From the NCBI RefSeq assembly GCF_007829835.1, contig NZ_VIWP01000004.1, forward strand, positions 499,340 to 563,339: DNA of 64,000 bases, written 5' to 3'. Source of the stretch: Neorhizobium alkalisoli. Its GTDB lineage: Bacteria > Pseudomonadota > Alphaproteobacteria > Rhizobiales > Rhizobiaceae. The position numbers were made by a program, and so were the translations under genes. The notes below the pieces were generated by a model. It was given only the letters and a program-made list of their open reading frames with translations. It ran no database searches and was not told the origin of the DNA. Position 1 is the first letter of the stretch. Each line of letters begins with the position of its first letter. Positions 42,795-49,916 of this stretch are shown here, piece by piece.

Positions 42795-44105
42795 TTGGCA
42801 ATCTGGCTTGAGCAGGCATCGCAGGATTTCGAAACGCGTTTTACCGCTTTCCTTTCGACCAAGCGGGAAGTCTCGGAAGATGTGAATGCCGTGGTGCGCG
42901 CCATCATCGATGACGTGCGCGCCCGTGGCGATGCGGCGCTGATCGATTATTCCGCCCGTTTCGATGGTATCGATCTGGCCAAGGCCGGCATCCGTGTCAG
43001 CGAAGCCGATATCGATGCAGCCTTTGCGGCAACTGATCCGAAAGTCATCGATGCCCTCAAGCTCGCAGCCGAGCGGATCGAAAAGCACCACGCCCGGCAG
43101 ATGCCGAAGGACGATATCTACGAGGACGCGATCGGTGTCGGCCTCGGCTCTCGCTGGACGGCGATCGAGGCGGTCGGCCTCTACGTGCCGGGCGGCACGG
43201 CAAGCTATCCGAGCTCCGTCCTGATGAATGCCGTGCCGGCCAAGGTTGCCGGTGTGCCGCGCCTCGTCATGGTCGTGCCGGCCGGTGGCGGCGCCATCAA
43301 CCCCGCCGTTCTCGCCGCCGCCCGCATTGCCGGCGTCACGGAAATTTATCGTGTCGGTGGTGCCCAGGCCGTCGCGGCGCTCGCTTATGGCACCGAGACA
43401 ATCGCTCCGGTCGCAAAGATCGTCGGCCCCGGCAACGCCTATGTGGCCGCTGCCAAGCGCCAGGTTTTTGGCACTGTCGGCATAGACATGATCGCCGGCC
43501 CCTCCGAAGTGCTGGTCATCGCCGACCGCGATAATGATCCCGACTGGCTGGCAGCCGACCTTTTGGCTCAGGCCGAACACGATGCCGGCGCCCAGTCGAT
43601 CCTGATGACCGATGATGCCGAATTCGGCCGCGCGGTCGAAGCCGGCGTCGAACGCCAGCTGAAGACGCTTTCGCGCGCCGAGACCGCATCTGCCAGCTGG
43701 CGAGATTTCGGTGCCGTCATCCTCGTTGAGGATTTTCAGGCCGCCCTGCCACTCGCCAACCGCATCGCCGCAGAACATCTGGAACTCGCCGTTGCCGATC
43801 CGGATGCGCTGATGCCCGGCATCCGCAATGCCGGCGCGATCTTCGTCGGCCGCCATACGCCGGAAGTGATCGGCGATTATGTCGGCGGTTCCAACCACGT
43901 TCTGCCGACCGCGCGTTCGGCGCGTTTCTCCTCCGGCCTCGGCGTGCTCGATTTCGTCAAACGCACCTCGATCCTCAGGCTCGGCCCCGAACAGCTGCGC
44001 CAGCTGGCGCCGGCGGCGATCACGCTTGCCAATTCCGAAGGGCTCGATGCGCATGCACGGTCCGTTGCGATCCGCCTCAATGCGGGTCCTGCTGACGGAG
44101 GCTGA
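42795..44105 (+). CDS. hisD: Histidinol dehydrogenase
   Basis: 436 aa from TTG 42795. The family blocks VPGGTASYPSSVLMNAVPAK, GPGNAYVAAAKRQVFG, IDMIAGPSEVLVIAD and RFSSGLGVLDFVKRTS are all present, including the zinc and catalytic His/Glu residues. It oxidises histidinol to histidine in two NAD-dependent steps, the last step of histidine synthesis. Followed by a UPF0262 gene at 3 bp. Confidence 0.97.
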   Translation: MAIWLEQASQDFETRFTAFLSTKREVSEDVNAVVRAIIDDVRARGDAALIDYSARFDGIDLAKAGIRVSEADIDAAFAATDPKVIDALKLAAERIEKHHARQMPKDDIYEDAIGVGLGSRWTAIEAVGLYVPGGTASYPSSVLMNAVPAKVAGVPRLVMVVPAGGGAINPAVLAAARIAGVTEIYRVGGAQAVAALAYGTETIAPVAKIVGPGNAYVAAAKRQVFGTVGIDMIAGPSEVLVIADRDNDPDWLAADLLAQAEHDAGAQSILMTDDAEFGRAVEAGVERQLKTLSRAETASASWRDFGAVILVEDFQAALPLANRIAAEHLELAVADPDALMPGIRNAGAIFVGRHTPEVIGDYVGGSNHVLPTARSARFSSGLGVLDFVKRTSILRLGPEQLRQLAPAAITLANSEGLDAHARSVAIRLNAGPADGG

Positions 44106-44108
44106 TGG

Positions 44109-44582
44109 ATGGCAAAAGGGGATTTCCGGCTCTCGGATGTCGTTCTCGACGACTCGATCGGGCGGTCGACCCCTGATGTCGAACATGAGCGGGCGGTTGC
44201 CATCTTTGACCTCGTCGAGGAAAACTCCTTCGAGCCGTTCGGCCATGAAGGCGGCCCCTACAGGCTGAAACTGTCGCTCGCCGAGACGAAGCTGGTGCTC
44301 GGCATCACCACCGACGACGGCGAGACGGTTGCCACCCATATCCTGTCGCTGACACCCTTCCGCCGGATCATCAAAGACTATTTCATGATCTGCGAAAGCT
44401 ATTATGAGGCGATCAAGTCCTCGACGCCGAGCCGGATCGAGGCGATCGACATGGGCCGGCGTGGCATGCACAACGAAGGCTCGCAGACGCTGATGGACCG
44501 CCTGGACGGCAAGATCCGCGTCGATTTCGATACGGCGCGGCGGCTTTTCACGCTGGTCTGCGTGCTCTACTGGCGCGGCTGA
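44109..44582 (+). CDS. UPF0262 family protein
   Basis: 157 aa. [20 protein letters not shown] and [20 protein letters not shown] with [11 protein letters not shown] are the conserved blocks. Uncharacterised, but constant partner of hisD in Rhizobiales. Confidence 0.92.
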   Translation: MAKGDFRLSDVVLDDSIGRSTPDVEHERAVAIFDLVEENSFEPFGHEGGPYRLKLSLAETKLVLGITTDDGETVATHILSLTPFRRIIKDYFMICESYYEAIKSSTPSRIEAIDMGRRGMHNEGSQTLMDRLDGKIRVDFDTARRLFTLVCVLYWRG

Positions 44583-44584
44583 CG

Positions 44585-45064
44585 ATGGAAGTGACCGCCC
44601 CTCTCGAACGGAAAGCGAAGAAGCCGGGCGCCATCCTCTTCATGTGCGGCTGGAACGCAATCCGCTCGCCAATGGCCGAAGCCATTGCAAAACGTGTCCT
44701 GCCATCCGATATCTATATACAGTCCGCCGGTGTCCGCTCGGGCGAGCGGGATCCTTTCGTGGATGCGGTGCTGGAGGAAATGGGCCTTTCGATCGGCCGC
44801 CACCAGCCGCGCACGCTGGAGGAACTGGAGGATGATTTCTTCGACCTGATCGTCACGCTGACGCCGGAAGCGCATCACACGGCGCTGGAACTGACCCGAT
44901 CCAACGCGATCGACGTCGTCTACTGGCCGACCATGGATCCGACGGTTGCCACCGGCACCCGAGAGCAGATGCTGGATGCCTATCGCGAGGTTCGCGACCA
45001 TCTCTGGCGGCTGATCGAGGAAAGGCTTTCCGACGACAGCCGCCATCCGGCCGAAACCGCCTGA
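44585..45064 (+). CDS. Low molecular weight phosphatase family protein
   Basis: 159 aa. The P-loop FMCGWNAIRSPMAEAIAKR has the Cys-x5-Arg signature of LMW protein-tyrosine phosphatases/arsenate reductases; the Asp loop near the C-terminus reads YWPTMDP. Conserved in the hisD-infA block. Protein phosphatase activity is likely, substrate unknown. Confidence 0.85.
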   Translation: MEVTAPLERKAKKPGAILFMCGWNAIRSPMAEAIAKRVLPSDIYIQSAGVRSGERDPFVDAVLEEMGLSIGRHQPRTLEELEDDFFDLIVTLTPEAHHTALELTRSNAIDVVYWPTMDPTVATGTREQMLDAYREVRDHLWRLIEERLSDDSRHPAETA

Positions 45065-45209
45065 AAAGCCTGTAAAATGCAGTCGTGAACAAACGCGATC
45101 AAGCGAGGTTCACAAAGCCGACGTGATTGTGTAGTTTCCGCGCAAATTTCGGGGCGAGGGCGAGATTGTCGCCGGCCCGGTATTCAACACACAGAAAGAA
45201 AACTGATAG

Positions 45210-45428
45210 ATGGCTAAAGAAGAAGTCCTTGAATTTCCGGGCATCGTGACCGAACTCCTGCCGAACGCGACTTTCCGCGTCAAGCTCGAGAACGAACACG
45301 AAATCATCGCCCATACGGCAGGCCGCATGCGCAAGAACCGCATCCGCGTGCTCGCCGGCGACAAGGTTCTCGTTGAAATGACCCCTTACGACCTGACCAA
45401 GGGTCGCATCACCTACCGCTTCAAGTAA
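45210..45428 (+). CDS. infA: Translation initiation factor IF-1
   Basis: 72 aa, the family length, with the OB-fold sequence [20 protein letters not shown] and [17 protein letters not shown]. Binds the ribosomal A site during initiation. Preceded by a 145-bp A+T-richer region that should hold its promoter. Confidence 0.98.
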   Translation: MAKEEVLEFPGIVTELLPNATFRVKLENEHEIIAHTAGRMRKNRIRVLAGDKVLVEMTPYDLTKGRITYRFK

Positions 45429-45462
45429 GCCTTGCCTCAAAGGCGGCCAGAGACGGGATCCC

Positions 45463-46095
45463 ATGGCGCTCGAACAAAATCCGGTGCAGAAGCTGATATT
45501 GGCCTCGGGTTCTCCGCGCCGCCTCGATCTTCTCAATCAGGCGGGCATTGAGCCCGCACGGCTGATGCCGATGGATATCGACGAGACGCCGAAACGCGCC
45601 GAGCATCCGCGCTCGCTCGCCCGCCGGCTCTCGACCGAAAAGGCGGAAGCCGCCTTCGCCGTCGTGCGCAACGATCCCGTCTGGCGCCACAGCTATATCC
45701 TGTCGGCCGATACGGTCGTTGCCGTCGGCCGCCGCATCCTGGAAAAGACCGAATATACCGAAGAGGCGAGTGCTGCGCTGCATCTCCTCTCCGGCCGCGG
45801 CCACTGGGTGCATACCGGCATCTGCCTCGTCACGCCGGGCGGCCAGTTCCGCCAGAAGGTCGTGCAGACCAAGGTGCGCTTCAAGCGCCTCTCGGCCCGC
45901 GAGATCGACCACTATATCGAATCCGGCCAGTGGCGCGGCAAGGCCGGCGCCTATGCCATCCAGGGCATTGCCGGCGCCTTCGTGCAGAAGCTGATCGGCT
46001 CCTACACCAATGTCGTCGGCCTGCCGCTCTATGAAGTGACGGGACTTCTGGCCGGCGAAGGTTTCGATGTCTCTCACGCCTGGCCGGAGGGCTGA
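45463..46095 (+). CDS. maf: Maf-like nucleotide pyrophosphatase
   Basis: 210 aa. [18 protein letters not shown] and the Asp of [15 protein letters not shown] are the Maf signature; [12 protein letters not shown] and [10 protein letters not shown] complete the site. Hydrolyses non-canonical or dTTP/UTP-type nucleotides. It is followed directly by yacG. Confidence 0.95.
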   Translation: MALEQNPVQKLILASGSPRRLDLLNQAGIEPARLMPMDIDETPKRAEHPRSLARRLSTEKAEAAFAVVRNDPVWRHSYILSADTVVAVGRRILEKTEYTEEASAALHLLSGRGHWVHTGICLVTPGGQFRQKVVQTKVRFKRLSAREIDHYIESGQWRGKAGAYAIQGIAGAFVQKLIGSYTNVVGLPLYEVTGLLAGEGFDVSHAWPEG

Positions 46096-46097
46096 CC

Positions 46098-46301
46098 ATG
46101 GCCCAACCGATCAAGACAGGTGGCAAGGTGGAGCCGCTTCGCAAGACAAGGCCTTGCCCCGAATGCGGCAAGCCTTCCTCGCGCGAAGACTATCCCTTCT
46201 GTTCCGACCGCTGCCGCACGCTCGACCTGTCGCGTTGGGTGAGCGGAACCTATTCCATTCCGGTCGCCGACGACGAAAGCAAGCCGGACGGCAACGACTG
46301 A
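46098..46301 (+). CDS. yacG: DNA gyrase inhibitor YacG
   Basis: 67 aa. The zinc-finger CPECGKPSSREDYPFCSDRC and LDLSRWVSGTYSIP are diagnostic. Binds gyrase and inhibits it. 3 bp after maf. Confidence 0.95.
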   Translation: MAQPIKTGGKVEPLRKTRPCPECGKPSSREDYPFCSDRCRTLDLSRWVSGTYSIPVADDESKPDGND

Positions 46302-46485
46302 CGCTGGGTTGTCCCCGGCTGCCCCACTGATTTTGCAGGAAAATTTCGTTTTTTCGCAAACCTGTCAAAAAAGTCGTTCGGGGTGCTGGACATGGCCGAA
46401 CAAGATGTTATAACCCGCTCGCTTCCGGGGGAAACGCTTCCCCCGCCGGTCCACCAAGATCGGTTAGGCTTGAAAAAGCCGAGAT

Positions 46486-46561
46486 GCCCGGATAGCTCAG
46501 TTGGTAGAGCAGCGGATTGAAAATCCGCGTGTCGGTGGTTCAAATCCGCCTCCGGGCACCA
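46486..46561 (+). tRNA. tRNA-Phe (GAA)
   Basis: 76 nt including CCA, with acceptor GCCCGGA/TCCGGGC, D loop AGTTGGTA, anticodon loop TTGAAAA and T loop GTTCAAATC. The 3' part is the attachment site of the second element. Confidence 0.97.
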
Positions 46562-46563
46562 TT
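46510..46563 (+). repeat. attL: 54-bp direct repeat inside tRNA-Phe
   Basis: From the 5' side of the anticodon stem to two bases past CCA, identical base for base with 63324-63377. The intact tRNA is on this side, next to the integrase. Confidence 0.95.
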
Positions 46564-46645
46564 CCTAACGGCTTGGCATTTCTTAACAATCTCCTCTGTT
46601 GTCAACTCGTTGCGACAACTATTCTAGACGCCGTTATTCGCGTTT

Positions 46646-47710
46646 CTAGACGCTAGTTGTTTTCCGTCTGTTCACTTCTGCCTCAAGGTCGCCCATGGTT
46701 TCGGCCATCTTCTTCGACATATCGGCGCGGCGGGAATAGTGCTTTGCCATGGCTTCGGTCTTCTGGCCGAGCATCTGAGCGATGGTCGCGTAGTCCTTGC
46801 CCATTTCGGCGAGGATGGTTGCCACGGTATGGCGAAGGCCCTTGAGCGTGAGGTCAGGCTGGATCTTGCCTTCTTCCTCCAGCTTCAACTTGATGGGGCG
46901 CCAGGAGGCCCTAAAGCCCGAACCGGTCCACGGCTTGCCGCGGCTGTTCGCACATAGCGTCAATGTCGTCGTCGCGTGCTTCGGCTCTACGGCAAGGACT
47001 TCAAGCACAGGTGTCGGCAGCGGCACCCAAACGGGAACGCCAGTCTTGCCTCGGCGCGTGTCCAGCTTGCCACCAGAAACGGCCGTGCGCGGCAGTTCAA
47101 GTGCGTCTTGAGGGTCGAGCCCGCAATACATCATCAAGGCCACAGGAAGGCGCATGTGAGCCGGGAGCGCAGCGGCCACCGCATCGCGTTCGAAGTCCAG
47201 CCAAGGCCGGTTAGCTTCTGGTGCGTCGGTCGCCTTGCGGACGCGCTTCACCTTGGCCACGGGATTGCTCGCCATGAGCTCTTGCTCAATGGCGTGCTCA
47301 AAGAGAATGGAAAGGACGGTCAGCGTATAGTTGGCAAACTTCCGCTTCTTCTTTTCAAAGGTCCTGTCTCTTAGGCGGGCCACCCACCCTTGCGAAAGCT
47401 CGGACAACGGCGCCGGTCCAAGCGGCTGCAGATAGGTTAGAACCTTCTGATAGTCCGACTTGGTGCGGCTCTTGAGCATCTGGAAGCCCGCCGATTTACG
47501 GTAGGACACGATGAGCGCGCCTAGCGTGCCTGCCTTCGCTTCCTGCCCCCTTGTAGCCGCATCGATCGCCTCTAGCTCTGCGAAGAATTCGGGCGTGCCG
47601 AACTCCGCATTGAGCCGCTTTCCCGTCTTGCGGTGGTAGGCATACCACTTGCCGGTCTTCGGTTCGAAGTAGCGCTTGAGGCCCTTCACTCTGACAACGG
47701 TTCCGGTCAT
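46646..47710 (-). CDS. int: Tyrosine integrase of second element
   Basis: 354 aa. N-terminal arm-type DNA-binding part, SAM-like core-binding domain (residues ~70-150) and catalytic domain with MYCGLDPQDALEL (Arg replaced by Gln-Asp-Ala context; the box I Arg of G-x-R is not obvious), TLKGLRHTVATILAEMG (His-x-x-Arg-like LRHT) and Tyr in AMAKHYSRRADM. Reads toward the attachment site. Overlaps the AlpA-like gene by 4 bp. The deviating box I deserves a check. Confidence 0.88.
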   Translation of the reverse strand: MTGTVVRVKGLKRYFEPKTGKWYAYHRKTGKRLNAEFGTPEFFAELEAIDAATRGQEAKAGTLGALIVSYRKSAGFQMLKSRTKSDYQKVLTYLQPLGPAPLSELSQGWVARLRDRTFEKKKRKFANYTLTVLSILFEHAIEQELMASNPVAKVKRVRKATDAPEANRPWLDFERDAVAAALPAHMRLPVALMMYCGLDPQDALELPRTAVSGGKLDTRRGKTGVPVWVPLPTPVLEVLAVEPKHATTTLTLCANSRGKPWTGSGFRASWRPIKLKLEEEGKIQPDLTLKGLRHTVATILAEMGKDYATIAQMLGQKTEAMAKHYSRRADMSKKMAETMGDLEAEVNRRKTTSV

Positions 47711-47943
47711 AGCGCTTCCAGGAGAGAGTCGGCGGTCCGCAACGGTGCTTCACCGGGCCTTAGACTGTCAATCCAGGCGTCGACCTCACGGATGTCATAG
47801 CGCTCCCAACGAACGCCAACGCCCAGTGCGATTGCTCGCACCGGGCATACCGAATCGAAAGATGGAAGGCTCAGGCCGCAATAGCGTGCCGCTTGCGTCT
47901 TGGTGAGAAGACGCAAGGGCACATTGTCATTGGCGGCGCGCAT
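47707..47943 (-). CDS. AlpA/excisionase-like DNA-binding protein
   Basis: 78 aa. PLRLLTKTQAARYCGLSLPS is the winged-helix helix-turn-helix of the MerR/AlpA type, and VRWERYDIREVDAWIDSL its C-terminal wing. Such proteins act as excisionase or activator of the integrase in satellites and prophages. Coupled to int (ATGA) and to the small gene upstream (TAATG). Confidence 0.82.
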   Translation of the reverse strand: MRAANDNVPLRLLTKTQAARYCGLSLPSFDSVCPVRAIALGVGVRWERYDIREVDAWIDSLRPGEAPLRTADSLLEAL

Positions 47944-48092
47944 TACTTGCCGGAAGCCTTCTTTGCGGCCTCCGCCTGCTGCTCATTGTAAAGCTCAGTC
48001 ATGGCACCGAACGCAAAGCGTCGCAGGGCGGCACTGCTGGCCTTCTTGGATGCATCACTCTGGGGCACAAAATTCGTGGCTTTGGTCGACAT
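47943..48092 (-). CDS. Small basic protein upstream of alpA-like gene
   Basis: 49 aa: MSTKATNFVPQSDASKKASS ending QAEAAKKASGK. An excellent ribosome site GAGGAGAA precedes the ATG and the stop overlaps the next start. First gene of the integration operon. Function unknown. Confidence 0.65.
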   Translation of the reverse strand: MSTKATNFVPQSDASKKASSAALRRFAFGAMTELYNEQQAEAAKKASGK

Positions 48093-48271
48093 GGGTTCTC
48101 CTCAATGGTGCGCGCCGCCGGCCAACCGGACGACGCAAGAAAGACGACGCGGTTATTCCGCGAGGTGAAAAAGCGTTGTTCATGTGTTGACTTCTCTATG
48201 GGCTACGCACCACCGGCAGAACCGGCGCCCGCTAACCGAAAGGATCGCGGCGGGAATTAAGGTGGACGCTC

Positions 48272-48300
48272 CCCATATATGAGAAATACAAATTTGTCAA
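48272..48300 (-). promoter_or_regulatory. Promoter of the integrase operon
   Basis: On the minus strand a perfect -35 TTGACA (48300-48295) is 15-17 bp from overlapping -10 candidates TATATG/TATGGG (48279-48272), followed by a ~180-nt leader. Confidence 0.55.
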
Positions 48301-48377
48301 GATTGGAGAGCAAGCCGCCCAGTCTTTCGACCAGACGGCCCTCTCTGCCGGCGGCGAGCACCGGCGCCAGCGAAGAA

Positions 48378-48710
48378 TCAGGCGGCTGTCGCGATGTCTT
48401 CCTGCGGGATGATGCCAAGCACGCGCAGTATCGTCTCGGCGCGCGTCGAGGGCGGAGGTACGTCCGACCAGTCACGATGGTCGCGCGGGAAGTGGAAATC
48501 GCCGCCTATGGTGCCCGTAGGGCTGTAAAGGCCGATCCGCGAATCGTACCCCAATTCCCGATTGAGAAACTTGAGTTCGTTCCAAAGCCATTCGGCGTAC
48601 GCGTTCTTCGGGCAAAATCTGTGCTTGATCTCCTCCGCGCTCATTGGCGGATCGGCAGCGAAGATTTCGTCCTGGGCGAAGTCAGGAATCATATTCGATG
48701 TGATGGTCAT
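48378..48710 (-). CDS. Hypothetical protein
   Basis: 110 aa: MTITSNMIPDFAQDEIFAAD, then KNAYAEWLWNELKFLNRELG and GGDFHFPRDHRDW. A hydrophobic/aromatic composition without a known motif. Lone gene between the integration operon and a membrane protein. Possibly a host-interaction or anti-phage gene by location; nothing more can be said. Confidence 0.55.
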   Translation of the reverse strand: MTITSNMIPDFAQDEIFAADPPMSAEEIKHRFCPKNAYAEWLWNELKFLNRELGYDSRIGLYSPTGTIGGDFHFPRDHRDWSDVPPPSTRAETILRVLGIIPQEDIATAA

Positions 48711-49135
48711 AGTTGGTGCTCACAGGAAAGGGCTTTCTACGGCCCGCGCGCCGGTGACGGACCGGCAGCCGGGGGTTAGAAACACGCCTGTGAGACGCGC
48801 CGAACGATTTTAGGGTTTCCCCACTGGACATAGCGTTCGCCCCCGGCCATATTGTCGGCCGAGTTGGAACGCCCGCCAAGGCGTTCACCATTGCGACGAC
48901 GCCCGCCAAGGCGCAGTTCGCATTATATAGCGGGTCTTCGACGCCAATCGAACGACACGCCTCTCACAGGTCCGGGTTTCTACGCCCGCGGACAAATTAG
49001 CCATTAAGCATCATTAGCGCAAGCGCATCCCCTCCGGGGGAAAGCTTTAGCGCGCCCTAAATCTCTTCGTTCATATTTCGCGGTCTTGTACCAAAGCCCT
49101 GGCTCTGGCACGGTTAAGATAATCAGGAGGGGACT
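48711..49135. other. Non-coding region with repeated hairpin block
   Basis: Two copies of ACGCCCGCCAAGGCG lie exactly 30 bp apart (48869-48883 and 48899-48913); the first is extended to a 7-bp stem GAACGCC/GGCGTTC. The rest has no supported gene and probably holds the promoter of the plus-strand gene at 49136. Confidence 0.5.
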
Positions 49136-49336
49136 ATGGGGAAACTATTCGAGGTTGTCGGGCTGCTGACGGTGATACTTGCCGTGCTGTACATCGGCAT
49201 AGCGAAGACCGCTTTTCAGGAAACCACCGTCGCCATCCTTTGGTGCGGAGGGTGGTTGATCTTTGCGGCCGGTGCAATTCTTAGGCGGCTTGGTAAGGCT
49301 ATCACGGTCGTGCCGGGTGAAAGGCCAGCCACCTAA
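49136..49336 (+). CDS. Small membrane protein
   Basis: 66 aa with two transmembrane segments (VVGLLTVILAVLYIGIA and AILWCGGWLIFAAGAILR) and a basic loop. AGGAGGGG precedes the ATG. Isolated; role unknown. Confidence 0.6.
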   Translation: MGKLFEVVGLLTVILAVLYIGIAKTAFQETTVAILWCGGWLIFAAGAILRRLGKAITVVPGERPAT

Positions 49337-49682
49337 ATGTAGATCATATCCGGCCTAACAAAACAGTTGACGCTGGTATAGGAGTAAATTCGAACAAATA
49401 GGGAACAAAATTGCCTGTGGATTAGGGGTGTCTTGCCCCCAAAGTAGCGCCGCTTTCAGGCATAGTATCCGAGTTAGTCAAGGAAACGACCGCGCCTCAC
49501 AAACGCTTAAATGGTCGCTCCTCGACTACTTGGTACGGCAACCGCGAAGGGGAGAGGGTGATTGCAGTCGCCTTCTCCCTGGACGCCGTTACATTTAACG
49601 TTACTCATCTCCGTCCATATCGCAACTCAATTTGACGGAGCCGTCAAATCGATTGTGGATGACTGGTCCTAAAGGTGGTCAC
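49337..49682. other. Intergenic region with LexA-like box and palindrome
   Basis: It contains GAACAAATAGGGAAC (49392-49406, GAAC-N7-GAAC), a G/C hairpin at ~49424-49440, and the near-perfect palindrome ATTTGACGG-AG-CCGTCAAAT (49630-49649) shortly before the next start. A 25-codon GTG frame at 49558 has a good ribosome site but no other support. Confidence 0.45.
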
Positions 49683-49904
49683 ATGAAAAGAGCCGAAGCC
49701 GAAAAAGCTATACGGTCATTGAGTACGACCTGGTTTGCGACCCTTTCTAGAAATGAGCAAGAGCATCCTAGCTTTGGAACGTTCAGCAATTGGCTGCGTG
49801 AGAACGGCTACAGCGACTGTCTCGATTTTCGGTCCACAATGGGCGCGAACTATGATGCCGAGATGTGGTTCGATCAGGAGCTGGGTCAGAGCTGGCGGAA
49901 CTGA
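49683..49904 (+). CDS. Small hypothetical protein
   Basis: 73 aa from ATG 49683 with AAGGTGG upstream: MKRAEAEKAIRSLSTTWFAT and FRSTMGANYDAEMWFDQELG. Similar short genes ending in ...WFD-x-E are known in rhizobia; function unknown. The palindrome at 49630-49649 may be its operator. Confidence 0.55.
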   Translation: MKRAEAEKAIRSLSTTWFATLSRNEQEHPSFGTFSNWLRENGYSDCLDFRSTMGANYDAEMWFDQELGQSWRN

Positions 49905-49916
49905 TGCACGCCTGCG

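Noticed and set aside
42744..44471. 575-codon minus-strand frame over hisD
   Set aside because: Antisense to hisD and UPF0262, whose identity is certain; no family features.
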